A stretch of DNA of 64,000 nt from Stenopsyche tienmushanensis (taxonomy: Eukaryota > Arthropoda > Insecta > Trichoptera > Stenopsychidae), in NCBI GenBank assembly GCA_008973525.1, contig WACJ01000120.1:1-64000 (forward strand), read 5' to 3'. The position numbers and the translations under genes are program-made. Positions 10,756 to 23,747 of the stretch are shown piece after piece (the stretch's first letter is position 1; each line of letters begins with the position of its first letter). Below the pieces are notes generated by a model. That model was not told the origin of the DNA. It did no database searches and saw nothing but the letters and a program-made list of their open reading frames with translations.

Positions 10756-13700
10756 ACTATTTAAATTGACTGGATTTCCATTATTTTCTATCACCAGCGT
10801 AATAGTAATTTTTCAATCCCCTTTTGGAAAAAGTTTGATTTTTTTCCAAATGCGTTTTTACTTCAACATTGCTAATTTTTTTACCACTTGTAATGATCTG
10901 AAAATGTAGTAATCCGACAGTGCGAGATTTAGTGAATAGGCTAAAAGAGGTAGAGTTTCCAATCCAAAATCCCTTTTTTTATACTGTGCGATTTCTACAG
11001 CATGCTGTTTTGCGTTATCGCTAACAAGAACCCTTTTTTAGTTATTGACCAAAACAGATAATTTGTATTTGAGTTCTAACTTCATTGTTTACAAAATAAA
11101 ATGGCGCAAGTGCGCTACTTCTATTAGTTTTAATACAATTGAACTCTGTCTGTATCGTTATTAATTCTCAGCTGTTTTCTGCTATATTATGAATAAATAG
11201 TTTAATTGAATTTTGTGAAAATGAGTATTTGATTTTTTTAAATCTATAATAAGAAAAGTTCCCTTAAGGAATATAGGGTTGGTCTTATTTTTAAATTAAC
11301 GCTCAGGCGAAATTTGCTTGGTTTTATAATAAATTGTGTATTTTTTGTTTCCCATGCTAAGAAAACATATTATAATTATCACCCTCGAATGGTTTATGTA
11401 AATTATCACGCCGCGTGATATACAATTATTTTCCCGGCGAAGGCTTTCGAGCAAAATTTTTGAATAATAATTCCGTCTTATTAAATTTCGCTCAAACATA
11501 TAAAATATTCAGGGGGAACGTCTTAGTATTTAAAGCGATGTAAACCCATTCTAGCGTAGAAATCGAATCCAAAAAGACGACTGTGGGATGAAAAAAGGAG
11601 ATACCTCGTGGGTGTTTATCAGCAAAAATATGAATATTCGTCTCATTAAACTTCCAGACAGGAAATCAAACGACTTCACATAAGCATCCCGGGAGTTGCT
11701 TATCAGTTGGAAAATTTTCCTTAGCTTTGGTGAAACTCCCCAGGGGGGGTGGAAGGCTGTGTTTCCAGCGCCGAATCCACCGACGAATTGCAACTTTCGT
11801 TAGAAAGAAAAGAAAAAAAACTGAATCGTAAGTAGACGTTAGGCACTCCCGAGAGACATATTTAATATGAACCGTTCTTTGTGTGCCCTGTAAGCATATA
11901 GCCTCCGCGAGACTCTGCGCCACTAGCAATTTTCACGATTTTCCCATACGAAGCCCGCTATATTTTCCGTACAAACTAATAAAAGCGCAGCGGAAAGTTG
12001 TCTCCATCGACTTACCCCCCTAAATTAATTTACAATGTTCTTTAGACGCTAATGCTTTCGATGATATTCGAGGATGGAAGATGTTATCGCCGGTTCCCTT
12101 TTAGACGTCACGCGAGGAAATGTTTCGATTGATTTTGGGGAAACTTTCTCAATTTGACATTGTCACATCCAAATTCGCTACAAAAGTTATTCATTGGCTT
12201 GTGTGGCAGTCGAGACGAGTTTACAATATTGATTACGATTTTCTACGTCTTTCACAATTTTCACAAACAATACGCACCCCTAATATACGTCGCGTACCCA
12301 TCGATAATCAACATCTGAGCACCATTGTTCTAATCATTATTAATTTTGGTCCTGGAACGAACAAACAATATCTAAATTCGACTCGTACAATATAAACACG
12401 AGCTTCGTATTGAAATATAATGTGTACGAGCAAATCAATTGGCTTTTGAGTTTCATATTTAGGAATTATTGTTAAAAATTTTGCCCAATACCTATACCTC
12501 TTTATACGGCATCGGCAATGGCTCATAATATTTCGTTATACGGCTAAAAATGCTGTAATGATAGCGATCTTCATTTTAGTTTCAGCTTCTCTGTTATACG
12601 ACTTTTTGCTTTACAGTCAACTTCCAACCGTAAAACGAGGTATGTTATGTTTTTATTGTTTGAACATTATCTCGATTAGATCGTTAGTATTAATCATTTT
12701 GTCCTGTGTATCTCTTTTATTATCATTTTTATGGAACTTATGTTTTTTCTTAATGAAAATGAGACAATCAAGCAAACTTATATCCTGCAATTTGGATCAA
12801 TAAGTCTAAAATATTCTTATATCATTAAAATGTATAGGATATTATTCTTATTTAATTCCTCATCATAAATGTCTTCTAAATCAAAAATTATATTAGCGAA
12901 ATTAAATGGAAGTATATTTATAGTACAGTTATAGTCTGCATGAGAAATATTGGCATCCAAAATATTTCAATTTTGTCATAAATCTTAAATGGAGAGCATG
13001 AACATGAAATATGCACAGGGAATTGAGAAATAGTGCAAATATTATGCATTTTATAGTCAAAATATTCAATGAAGCTCTCCGGGCTTAAAAATTCTTTACA
13101 TTGTTTCTATATAGCTTCAACCAAATTTCATTCTAAGATAAAAACATTTTTAAAACGAAGTTATTCGCCATGAATTCGTATTCGCATTGAGCTTTTCTCC
13201 AACGGAGCACTAATTTCGATATTAAAATTTCATAATTTGTACACCCTATTCAACATTATAACTTTCCATGGTAATTTGCCATATATTATTAAACGATTTA
13301 CAATAAATTTGATAGATATCGGTTTAACAACACGGTCGCTATAAGCTAAGAAATTTTGAACATTCCTATTGAAAGGTCCTGTATATAAAATTTAAAGCAT
13401 AAACCATGTACTGAAAAATAGTACCACATATTGAAATGACACAAGTGGTAGCCCTAGTTGATCGTGTTGCATGTTCACCAACAAGGACATGCATATAAAT
13501 GTACCACGGGCTGAGTATCAATTTGAATCAACCTGGCGCCCATGGGTGCCATAGATTCTGATATGGTTTTATGTCACGCGCGAATTATACATTTTTTATT
13601 CTATGAAAAATAATTAATATGCTTGGAAAATAACAAAGATATTTTCGGCAGTCAGATAAACATTACTAAATAAAATATTTTTATATTAAATTATTGGCGA

Positions 13701-14254
13701 TGAAGCGTTTAGCACTTGAAGTTGGAATTTTCGTATGGATAAAATCTGTATGCTCGCAAGAAGTAGAGCTCCATTCGTGCCGTCTTTTACTCGCTGGATT
13801 CCATCTTAAAGTTAATTAAACGATTTATTTTTTACTTATTGCGTCCAACCCCTACAATTCCTTTATTCTCCTGTTTATGTGGAAAAATACACTCCGAAAT
13901 TTAACAATGCCACTACCGATATTGACCCGCTATTCACAGCCGGTTCGCTGTTCAAGGAGTGTCATTGTCATCTAGTGCAGTAATAAACTTAATACAACCG
14001 CGGTGGAATTCTTTTTCTTTGATTTTCATCTAAATAAAATAGAGTTCGGGTTTTCCTTTATTTTGAAGCTCGCCCTCTTTTGGAGACGGCCACGGGGAAC
14101 ATTTTTCACCAATGTTTATTGAATACCAAATCTGCAGAGAAAAACACATTCCATTTCATTGATTCAATAATTTTGCTTATGAAAGCGAGACAAATAAGAA
14201 CGGACGTTGTTAACTAATGTGGAAAACGATTGACAGACAGACAGTAGGAAAAAA
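10756..14254. other. non-coding sequence with a higher-GC block at 11540-12120
   Basis: There is no convincing gene. The block at about 11540-12120 has balanced composition and no repeat similarity within the window. Overlapping open frames on the minus strand (11551-11793, 11666-11929) are in different frames and show no known motif, so I read it as possible conserved non-coding DNA. The frame at 12558-12803 is hydrophobic only because the DNA is T-rich. The rest is AT-rich background. Confidence 0.4.
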
Positions 14255-14535
14255 TTGGTATTGGAAAGTCACGAAAAGTGAAATTCCAAGCGCCATTTAA
14301 TCGGAAGAAAAATTGAAAAAAAATCATTTGTAACCTCTACTGTGTATTTGTACGCAGCATAAAGCAACGATTAGACTAGTAGCTTGCTATTTTATTATAT
14401 ATTACACAAACACATCTTAATCTTTTACCTAATAATTTCCGTTGAATAATGCAAAAAAATAATGCTTATGATAAAATAAAATTTTCCTAGGAGCTAAGAA
14501 GTTTCACTTCTATCGCGTTAGAGTCTCACGCATAT
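14255..14535 (+). repeat. F1 repeat family copy, near complete
   Basis: Left end GTCACGAAAAGTGAAATTCC at 14266; core TTTTATTATATATTACACAA at about 14390; right end CCTAGGAGCTAAGAAG, TTTCACTTCTATCGCG ending near 14520. The two ends share an inverted AGTGAAA motif, so the element has imperfect terminal inverted repeats and no coding capacity, as expected of a MITE. A GACAGACAGACAG microsatellite lies just upstream at about 14233. Confidence 0.7.
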
Positions 14536-16956
14536 TTCCTTAACTATATCAATGTTAGAAATATAATATTATTCATCTGTGCAATAATAGTGCAAATGAT
14601 TAGGGAAATAAGTCTTGATCAAAACATTCATGGAAAAAATGACACGGAAAAAATTACATCATCAAATTTATATCATTGTCCTAATCTAAGAACCTACTTA
14701 TGAACAGGAAGTCTTCATAAAACCATATCTTTCATATTAGAATAATATATTAAGATATGACATAACAGCCAAATTAAATGTCACATAACAAGTCCCTGCA
14801 TTTTCTTTTTTAAAACGTTGAAATAAAGGTGAATCGCCACAAGCATTTGGATTCAATATTTCTGAGACGGGTTTTAATTTCTCATTCATGATCGAAGGAC
14901 GATAGATTTATATAGATAGACTCAATCTTCATAAAATAAAAGAGGAAGATACAATCAAATTCCATCATTATAATGCAGAAGGCGTTGATGTAAATCAAAC
15001 CGTCTTCAAATGAAAGACTTCAGGTTTATTTGTTAAACGTCCCACATTACTTTATTATGAATTTACCACTTGAAAGGCCTTTGGCGCATTATAAAAATTG
15101 GCTTTCCTAAGTGACTCTATCATATTTTCCGGGTTTTATTGACTACATGCCGTGTAATAATGAAACTGCTTATTTCAAAGGCTTGTACAATTCAGTACAT
15201 CGACCTATTTTGCTTCCTACGGTATCTATCTATTCGCACTTACAAATTCACCACCTTTAAATAGTTTGTCTTAACAACAGGTGTACTCCTTAATCTTGTA
15301 AGCTTTTGTGTGGTGCGCCCTACATTCATAATTAGACAAAACATCTATGGATGTGCTAATTTCAGCAGTTTTTCCAAGCATTTCCTTGTTTTGCTTACAC
15401 CCAGCCGCTGATCTGAACGATCGATCGGAAATCCAGATTGAAATCTGAAATGCTATACAATTAGTATAAATAGCTCTTGGCATAACAACATAGGTTTAGA
15501 TTTGCTTTGTTTCGGATGTGGTCTAAATTTAAATTGACTTTAAACAAATGCTTGTGCATAGTGATTATTCTACCCGGAGGCTGTGACGTGGGTTAGGATT
15601 CTTCGTTTGTGGTTTCGTTTTTTTTATGTGCGGCTAAACCCGCCATCGTTCAAAGACCTCGGAGTTCTCTGGAGTCCTTCTTCGGCGTATTAAAGAAATG
15701 GCACATCTTCCCAGAAGGGCCGTTTGAAATTTATTGATCGTCACATCAATATGGTAACGACCGCCAGTTTGCCTTCGTCTGGCTACCAACCCCTATCATT
15801 AGCCGTTAAACCGCGTCACACCACCAAACCGCAAGCGACCCTCTTCAGCACAGTGTCACTAAATGTAATTAGTAATAACGCTGAAGACACGCCGTCGTCC
15901 ATAACCCGCTTTGCTGCCACCAAGACACGTGCTGGCCTCTCTTGCTGGCTAATTCTGTTATCCTCTTAGTGTAATATACTTCCACCAATTTTTACTAACA
16001 GTTCTGCATAAAATAAATATCCCCGCTATAAGGAGCCGTATAATGGAAGTGCCCCGATCCGAGACCTTTCTCTGCGAATATATTTTTATTAGGCCCGAGG
16101 AAAAAAAATGCCGGCGAAAAGCAAATAACCCTAAAATTTCATTTAAAAGTGACCTTAAATTCAAATAATGTTTAGAGCGACCTTAAATTTTTGTAAGTCA
16201 TTCTAAAAGCAGAAAGCCCGCCCGAATCTAGGCTGAGCCTTCTCCTTCAATTATGCATTAAATAAAATACAAAGGTGAAATAAAAGAGATTAACTTACAC
16301 AGAGACTCGGCCAGGAGACAGAACAAATAAACTTATGCCATTAAACGAAATTAAAAACAAATTTGCTTCGACTAAATAAAAACAATAATTTAAAACATCA
16401 CTGTACGCAAAAATAATTACTCTAAGCAATTAGTTTCGTCGGGGCATATTGATCCAGCACATTCTATTTAAAACCGAGCCATGACTCCACGCCGTGTCAT
16501 ATTATCCAATTTAATTACTATAATTTGTGAAATATATTCAATTTATATTTAAAATACATATAATCCAATTAAAACTGTATGAAATGCGCAATAAGCACGC
16601 GCAGATTTGAATTCAAGATACATTGGTTGCTCTGGAGATCTTTCACTGCCCCCCCCCCCCCCGCGCCACAAGATAGATGACCGCCGCGGGTCTGCTATAA
16701 AATCACCATAGAGCCCACAATTTTTTTTTGTTCACGATTGTTCTACATAACGACTCACCGAGTCCTCCGCTTTTGCGTCACCGTGGAATTATTCGTAAGG
16801 GATACATCTTTGTAACTACAACACACCTGGATTCTCAAATTGTTGGTTAATTCGCAAATCTGATTACCCTGTATGTATTTGCCAAAAAAAGCACGCCAAT
16901 GTTTGATTTTATTCTACACAACATATTTATGTAAACAACCTTTTACAGTATTGTTA
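14536..16956. other. non-coding sequence with a higher-GC block at 15580-16280 and a C tract
   Basis: AT-rich background on the left. The block at about 15580-16280 has balanced composition and no repeat similarity; the open frame at 15724-15969 is Ser/Thr-rich with no domain I know and no clear splice context. A tract of about 13 C residues lies at 16650-16663. No RNA gene is seen. Confidence 0.4.
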
Positions 16957-17262
16957 TATTAGATGTACCGAAAAATCTTTGCCGATTGTTCAACAATGAA
17001 AGGTTTTATCTAATTTTATAAAATCTTACAAGACATTCATTACTACCTACTAGGAAATCCAATCCCGGGATCCCGGACAGTTTTAGATACTTAAGAATCC
17101 CGGGATTAGAAAACGTAATCCCGAAAATCCCGGGATTGAATTTTTTATCAAACAGAAATCGTACACCTTACCAACACGATGAAGGCTACTAAATCGAGAT
17201 ATTCCCGACGAAATCTGGACGCTTGGAAACAGTGGCGTAATTACTAATTGGCGAACTTGGTG

Positions 17263-17324
17263 ACTGTCTAATCTATGTATACATATATAGCATATGTAGC
17301 ATATGTATACATAGATTAGACAGT
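17263..17324. repeat. perfect 24-bp inverted repeat with 14-nt loop
   Basis: Bases 17263-17286 and 17301-17324 are exact reverse complements, separated by 14 bases that are themselves a near palindrome. Such perfection inside an otherwise decayed element suggests a recent origin, for example a snap-back duplication or insertion of a very small fold-back element. Confidence 0.85.
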
Positions 17325-17564
17325 AATATGTTTTTCAAATTGTTATATGTAGTAACGTTTCCCTACCGGTGATGTATTTACTACACCTCGACGAATAATG
17401 GAAATATCGATATGAAATATAATAGATACGAGGTTCAGAATTTTTGTATTCCTCCGTAATATAATTACGAATCACATCAAAGTATTATAGTATATAAGTA
17501 TTCATCTGCAGCGACGGAAATAAATAATTTGTCGGGAAATCGGGAATTTTGCGATTTTTAGTCC

Positions 17565-17804
17565 GTGTCTCAGCAGAAAAGAATTTTATCAGTCACATTG
17601 ATGGTGTTATACGAAAATGAGGGCTCACGCGATCATCAATTCGAAATAGCATTTAAATATCTGATGACGATACCTCCAACGAGTGTGGAAGCTGAGCGTG
17701 CATTTTCAGCAGCAAGTTGTCTGACTTCCAAAATCAGATCCAGACTAAATGACGAAACACTAATGTTTAATGTTAATATTACTTCGGGCATATTTTCAAA
17801 ATAA
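17565..17804 (+). pseudogene. hAT transposase C-terminal dimerisation domain (truncated)
   Basis: An open frame of 79 codons contains PPTSVEAERAFSAAS followed by LTSKIRSRLNDETL, the signature of the hAT C-terminal dimerisation domain (usual form PxSVxxERxFSxAG...RxRLxxxxxxxL). The RNase-H-like catalytic Asp/Asp/Glu region and zinc finger are absent, so the protein cannot be a working transposase. The first Met is not necessarily a real start: the frame is the 3' end of what was a longer gene. TSD-flanked terminal repeats around it support the assignment. Confidence 0.85.
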
Positions 17805-18939
17805 CATTTGAATTTTTCAGTGTTTTATTTATCTATTTTTGAATTGTATTTTTATCTTTTCTTAAATAAATAAAATTCTTTGGCCTTCAAGTGATTTTTT
17901 TATATTGAACAACTAGACTTATTAGTAATTTTTGATCAAATTCATCAAGGTAGTTTCCTAAAATATTGAAAATCCCAATCCCAGGAACCCGGGACTGGTC
18001 TCGGGATTGTCTAATGAAATCCCGAAATCCCGGGATCGAAATTTTAGCTCGGGATTGGATTCCCTACTACCTACTATTTCTCCCAGGTTTTCCCAGAGGG
18101 AGTTTTTCAATGTGTCTTTTGAAAAGTTCTTCTGGCTTTGAGTCGAAATATGTACACATATGATTTTCGACTTCAGTTGCTTTCTGAAAGGGCATTTATG
18201 CTAATCCGTAAGAGCCAGATCTGGTGAATATGGAGGGTGTAGAAGTTCTTTCCATTTTAATTCCCTGATTTGCAAAATGGAATTAATTTTATTTGTCCTG
18301 ACAACAAAACTCTCCTTTGTTATCGTGGGACAGTTCGTGCGGCATCCAAATTTCCATTTGATTAGTCTTTTCGATACGTTTTAAATGCTCTTGAGCTGTC
18401 GACCGCGGTGAATACATCATCTGCAATTCGATATTTAATCTCGGATTCGTTTCCATTGTGGCTCAAATATGTTGTCATCAAAACTTAAGAGTTTTCCAGT
18501 TCTAAGGCTATTGTTTAAACATCGATTCCCTGATTTAAATTTTGAAAACCAAATCGACAAATCTTAATGGTAACACTTCACTGTAAATTTTATTTATAGC
18601 TTTTGTGGTGTTCAACCTCTGGTCGAAAAAGAGCAGCATATAATTCCAAATGTGATATTGGTCGGTTTTGGGCTTTGACATTTTACACTAAAAACATTTT
18701 TTTTTACTCGTTAATGTTACTGAACAATAATTATTCTTAAATAAAAACTTATGGAGATGCTGTCTTCAACGTGTCTGGGATATAAACTGTACTCAAACAG
18801 ACGTTTATCAAAATCAGGAAGGACTTTTCGATACATCTAATATATGAAATCAAAGTATAGAAATAAATTCAACATATAGACCAACATTGTGGTTCTGCTT
18901 TCAAGAAAATAACTGCACCCATCCCATTAAGTAAATAAA

Positions 18940-19065
18940 TTTGCCCTGTGGGTAGTCCCGTAATTAAACGATCGGACTAGTAACTCAATCACCTTGGGTT
19001 CAAATCCACAGGAAGTTTGGTTTAAGCACCCGGACTATGGGAGATATATTTTTCGACTATATTAA
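18940..19065 (+). repeat. SINE 5' fragment with tRNA-like head
   Basis: A tRNA-like segment with a perfect B-box GGTTCAAATCC at 18997-19007 and an A-box-like GTGGGTAGTCCCG upstream, then a GGGAGATATATTTTTCGA stretch comparable to the first body segment of the SINE at 9491. The 3' body is missing. A functional tRNA is unlikely, since no closing acceptor stem is visible. Confidence 0.6.
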
Positions 19066-19799
19066 TATTATTTTTTACTGCTTTGATTTTATTTATGATG
19101 TAAAGTAAATTATGATATTTAGTTATTGTATGAATTCCATAATACATCAAATGTGCATTATACGTTGCCTAGCCGAGTGTTTGTTAAAGATTAATGCAGT
19201 TGCGGGCAAATAAAACTGCAAATATTGTTTTTACATCAGTCGTGGCTTATCACACTTTGCCTTGTATTTAGCTTAATAATTTTCGTATTCGTTGAGCGTT
19301 CCTATGGAGAGCTGCATGCACAATATTGTACAATGTTTTTTTTCCAAGCAAAAATTGTAATATTTGTGACTAGATGATAATTTTGCGCAGAATGTTGATG
19401 CAACGTATATAGGAATTCAAATCTGCCAGAATTACACATCAAACACTTGAGCATTGTTGACTGATGCAAATTCAGAGCTTATTGGATCAAAGATAAAAAA
19501 ATCCACTCTCCAATATTGGAACAGTAGGCTAAAATGGGTTAAACAAATTTATAAAATCACTATGTAAGCGTAACTCAATCCTTTTGAATCGGGACCCACT
19601 ATAAAATGAGAGGGTAGCGTAATTTAACAAACATCGTACCAAAATCGCTCAAATATACGGACGTGTTAAAATAATCTAACGATTTATGATAGTAATTCAT
19701 CTGGGCGTTTTTTATAAATTTAATATCGTATTTTCATTGCATTGCATAGTAGTGCATCTCAAACTAAAAAGTAGGTCGCTTTGATTTTAGGCATTGCTT
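19066..19799. other. AT-rich non-coding sequence
   Basis: Nothing recognised apart from the motif GAGCGTTCCTATGG at about 19295, seen also near 31870 and 37194. Confidence 0.35.
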
Positions 19800-19970
19800 T
19801 TTATGTATTTGTGTAATATTTAATAAAATTATACTGGTTGCTTTTTGCTGAGTATACTGAGTACATGGAGCGCCACGCATGCGCGTAGCGTGTATATGTA
19901 CGTGTGTATGCAATGGGGAGAGTCAAAGAAGGGGAAGCGTTTCACTTTTTGTCTCGTTGAGTCTTTTTAC
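19800..19970 (-). repeat. F1 repeat family copy (partial)
   Basis: Core GTGTAATATTTAATAAAAT at about 19811, then a TGGTTGC segment like other copies, a purine/pyrimidine-alternating stretch (GCATGCGCG, GTGTATATGTACGTGTGTATG) and the end GCGTTTCACTTTTTGTC at about 19937. The distal end is degraded. Confidence 0.55.
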
Positions 19971-22900
19971 AGTTTGAGCGTTCCCACAGAAATATGGCAT
20001 ATTTTGTGTATTACATGACTATATTATCCTCATATAAAGATATTAATTTATAAATAAAATAAAAATGGTTAAAGCAACCCCCTCATCTATATATTTTTTA
20101 ATTGCTCCAATATATAAGTTCCAAGTCCTATCGTGTCCATATTTCTTTCCTTGCTACAATTTAGCTGCTGTCTACTTCACTGGCGATATATTATATTTCC
20201 ACGTAAGTCCCACAAGGGAAATACGTAAGGGTTGCAATATGATATTCTGCATGTGAAATAAAAAATGAGTATTCAAATAATTAATTTAAAAATGCCATAT
20301 GTATAAACATTTCCATCATTTAAAATTTGCTTGTTTAAATGATTTTTTTAAGGGTAAATTATGCAAAACATAATTTGGTTAATCCATTTTTGCTACTTGG
20401 ATGAAAGACATCTGTTGAAAATTTGGCACGTGTTTTCATATTGACCTTCAGATGCACTTCAGAAAATCAAAATTATAATTCATGTTCGTTGTGGACGCAT
20501 GAAACTATTAGGGGTTGATCTATAATAGTTAATTAATTGCCCTTAGATGAACAGAATGTTAATTGAACCCCCATTACATTATAATTGATCAAACGCATTA
20601 GTTGCAGCAAATTCTGATGTAACGCAGGCTATCAAATAATTGAATGCAAGGATGCTGAAAATTTTGATTACAATTTAAAATTCACAAACAACATTCGTAA
20701 GGGATGCTTTTTTGGGCATCTAACAGATCCGCCAGAAAACCATATTTTCACCTAAATAGACAATTCGTACACAACTCAAGATCTTAATCATTAAAATATT
20801 TAAAGCGATCCTAAGTAATCCAACACGCATATATTAACATTCATCCATCTTATAGGATAATTATCTATTTTAAATTTATGCAATAATGATTTTAAACGAA
20901 TAAAATGCTTCGGAATCGTCTAATTTTAAAACTACCCGCATATAACGAGCAATTATTATATTGCAGATGAAAGACATTAAGAAATTGATACGACATGATG
21001 TGATATAACGGATATAACGAGTAAAACATTCTACAATATTGAAATAAAAATTAGCAAATAAATATTTATTATCATATTTAAAGAGCACCTTGGGAGAACA
21101 AAATGTCTAAATTTCATAACATAGTATCTGGATATTGTATAAATTATTTTGCATATTGATATTACAGAATTAAGAGTTTCAACTCTTGGAGTAATATCAA
21201 AATGATTATTAAGTAAATTAAGAAAAAAATTATACGGTCACTCTTTCTATAGCGTCGAGATAGGGACCACTCTATAGAAAATTGGGTCCCCATACAAAAT
21301 ATGTACGCGTTAATTTTGTTAACAAGCGCAAGTGACTAACACGCGCGAGAGGACATAAGCCTTACTTATTTTGCCAATTGCTTGTATAAAATATTCTATT
21401 ATAGAAATTGACGTTATAGGAGGCTTAACTGCATTGATATATAAGTAATTCAGATTTTATGAATTGAGAAGTGTTTTCGTAGAAGCATATACGGTGAAAA
21501 AAGCTTTCATTAATGTAAAAACATAAGTTTTTGTAATATTTCTTGACTTAGGTTTCTAAGAAAGTAAAAATTAAATTAAAGAAAATTTGATGGAACGGGT
21601 ACGCTCGCGGGGAGGATTCCCACTCTCGCATCGCGGTGTCGAATAGAATGTCTCGCATTTTAGACAACTTCTTTGTTAAAGACGAGAGAGAGATCTGGTT
21701 GTGGGAAGGACGTCCTCCCGCAGCCAAGGCTATCCCGCCTCTTGCGCGTCCCTGCCGAACCGACAACGGTCCACGCGCAAGAAGTCATAGCTTTCATAAT
21801 TGAAAGAACAAAATTTTAAATTGAAAAATAAAAATGGATTTCTCTTGGGATAACCTAATAATTTTGAAATAATGACCGCTTGGCACTCTTATAATAATTT
21901 AAGCACATCTAGAAAATAGTCGAGTATCGTATGTGGATTGCACAAGTCCGATAATAGATATAGAATATTAACCCTTTGATTAATGAGTTTATTTTCATAG
22001 CGCACGCGTTCCTGAAGTGTCTTCTTTTTTTTTAAACTACTTGGTGAATGATTTTTATTTTGTACTTAGACAAGAAATTTAAATAAAAACCAGAATATTT
22101 TGTTGTATTTTTACATATGAAACCTAACCCAATGTTCAAACATAAATGATAGTACAACGTAATTATTAATTCTCAAAATCAATCATTTAATTACTTGTAT
22201 ATAAACGCCCCTTCTAAAATCAGACTCTCATCAATTCAAAAGCGTTGTATGTATTTAATTGAGTTATGTGGCTTTCTATGAAGCGCTGCACGCCACATAT
22301 GCGTGCATACTCATTAAAGCGTTAATTATTAACCGTGTCAACGTTATTGATTATGGTAAAAATGAGTAATTTGCACTTTTTTCTTCAGTTGATGATTATA
22401 AATACGATCGATCATGTCGACTTGAAAAAAAAATCGAATCTAATTAAAGCAACTGTCGTTTATATGTAAATTCCATTAAGGATGGTTGTTACCAAAATGT
22501 ATTTGCAATCAAAGTAATTTTCGCGCTAAAGAATAATTTGAGAAAACAAAATTTGGAATATGAACCGAAACTTGCCTAACGAGACGGCCAGACTTTGTGG
22601 AAAGTTTCCAAGTACGAAGGTAAGTTGAAAATACCCCTAAAAGCCACGAATAGATCTCTAATCAGGAATCGCAGATACTAGCCTTTGTTCTTTTCCAAAA
22701 ATAAGCTTCGAGTTATTTTCGATGATCGAATACAGGAATATTTTCATTAAAAGTTTTTTTTTGTCCATCCTGTACGTCCTCCGTGACTGTCAACAAATTT
22801 TATGTTTGCGTTTATTCCGACGGAACAAATCATGACGTGATATGACATTTTTAATTAAAAGTAATGCTGTCCATTAATCTTGGAACCCTCTTCCATTCTA

Positions 22901-23574
22901 ATAAAATATATAACTGTAATTGTTTCAAGACATCAATTTATTTTGATGCGTGCAGGGCGGGATTGAGGCGCCCCTCCGACCGAGGCACGCGGACTATTTA
23001 GTATTTAAATCCAGAAATAAACAGGGTGACACAAAATTACATACAATCATACGTTTTTAATAAGGGCTCTGGCGTTATTGTAATTTCTTATAGCCTATAT
23101 ATAAATATAATGATAGTTTAATTTGGAACGAAACTTTTCTTCGTATCTCCATTTCCCCATCTATCATTATCTACGACCATTTCGATTGCCATAAGCCTGA
23201 AAAATAATTATATATCTTGTTTTAGTATATAAAATTGGAATTTCCCTCAAACACTTAAAAAGATTAATCTTAAGATGTGAACGTGAAATTTGCAAATTAA
23301 CACTTATGAAATGCCATAGTGTGCTATTCATTCTAAGTCTTCTAATTTATGGCAATGATTTATTGCAATAAGGCACACCATAACGAAAACTTTCAAGTAA
23401 TGAAGCTTTTAGCGAAATTATTTTTATTGCAATTTTGTCGCGGATGCATTCAACAACATTAAGACAACAAAATATACTAAGTATGATATCGTTATGTCTA
23501 TAATATCAGATGAAGGCTATTTTTTTTTTAGTTTTAATGTCAGAATCTTTTTCATACGAAAAATAATTAAAAAT
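19971..23574. other. non-coding sequence, no recognised repeats
   Basis: AT-rich with small G+C-richer patches near 21590-21770 and 22950-22990. The open frame at 21548-21766 (minus, 72 codons) lies in the first patch and has no domain I know. I find no RNA gene, no splice-supported exon and no repeat shared with the rest of the window. Confidence 0.35.
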
Positions 23575-23747
23575 GCGTAAGAATCTTTGAGATTTTCTAA
23601 AAATACTTGATTTTATGCATTTTTTTTTAAATTCACTAACGAAAATTATTGCTAAATAAAGAAGCTATATTTGTATAATATATAATAAAATAGGCAAATG
23701 TCTACTGATTGCTTTATGCTACATATAGATACAATATACGCGGTACA
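23575..23747 (-). repeat. F1 repeat copy, left half, interrupted by a LINE
   Basis: Reads as other reverse copies: a GATTTTATGCAT segment, the core TGTATAATATATAATAAAAT at 23675, and a TGATTGCTTTATGCTACATA segment. It stops at ACGCGGTACA (23738-23747), which is repeated after the LINE tail; the other half resumes at 25086. Confidence 0.75.

Larger units (their letters stand above)
17051..18066 (+). mobile_element. 1,016-bp internally deleted hAT element
   Basis: Perfect 8-bp target duplications CTACCTAC (17043-17050 and 18067-18074) flank a segment whose ends are inverted repeats: TAGGAAATCCAATCCCG at the left and the complement of TAGGGAATCCAATCCCG at the right. Subterminal ATCCCGGGATT motifs repeat on both sides, a likely transposase-binding pattern. 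It retains only the C-terminal dimerisation part of a hAT transposase (17565-17804). The empty site is the 3' region of the mariner, whose GTAGGTAGTA sequence is intact in the copy at about 3284. Confidence 0.9.
16959..18840 (-). mobile_element. deleted mariner element with matching terminal repeats, split by a hAT element
   Basis: The left end TTAGATGTACCGAAAAATCT at 16959 and the right end AAGGACTTTTCGATACATCTAA at 18819-18840 are inverted repeats, each flanked by TA (16957-16958 and 18841-18842), the mariner target duplication. The minus strand reads as decayed transposase: an HLKRIEKTN and WMPHELSHDN region (end of the helix-turn-helix domain, WVPHxL motif), then an LHPPYSPDL equivalent, then YFDSKPEELFKR and IEKLPLGK near the C-terminus. 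The catalytic core between is deleted. Without the nested hAT insertion the element is about 858 bp. Confidence 0.85.

Noticed and set aside
12558..12803. A small membrane protein
   Set aside because: Hydrophobicity follows from T-rich codons in AT-rich DNA; no start context, homology or splice support.
16640..16670. C tract as a regulatory element
   Set aside because: A simple homopolymer run with no surrounding signal; the similar run at 55664 also stands alone.
18950..19010. A functional tRNA gene
   Set aside because: The B-box is perfect but no acceptor stem closes around it, and SINE-like body sequence follows.
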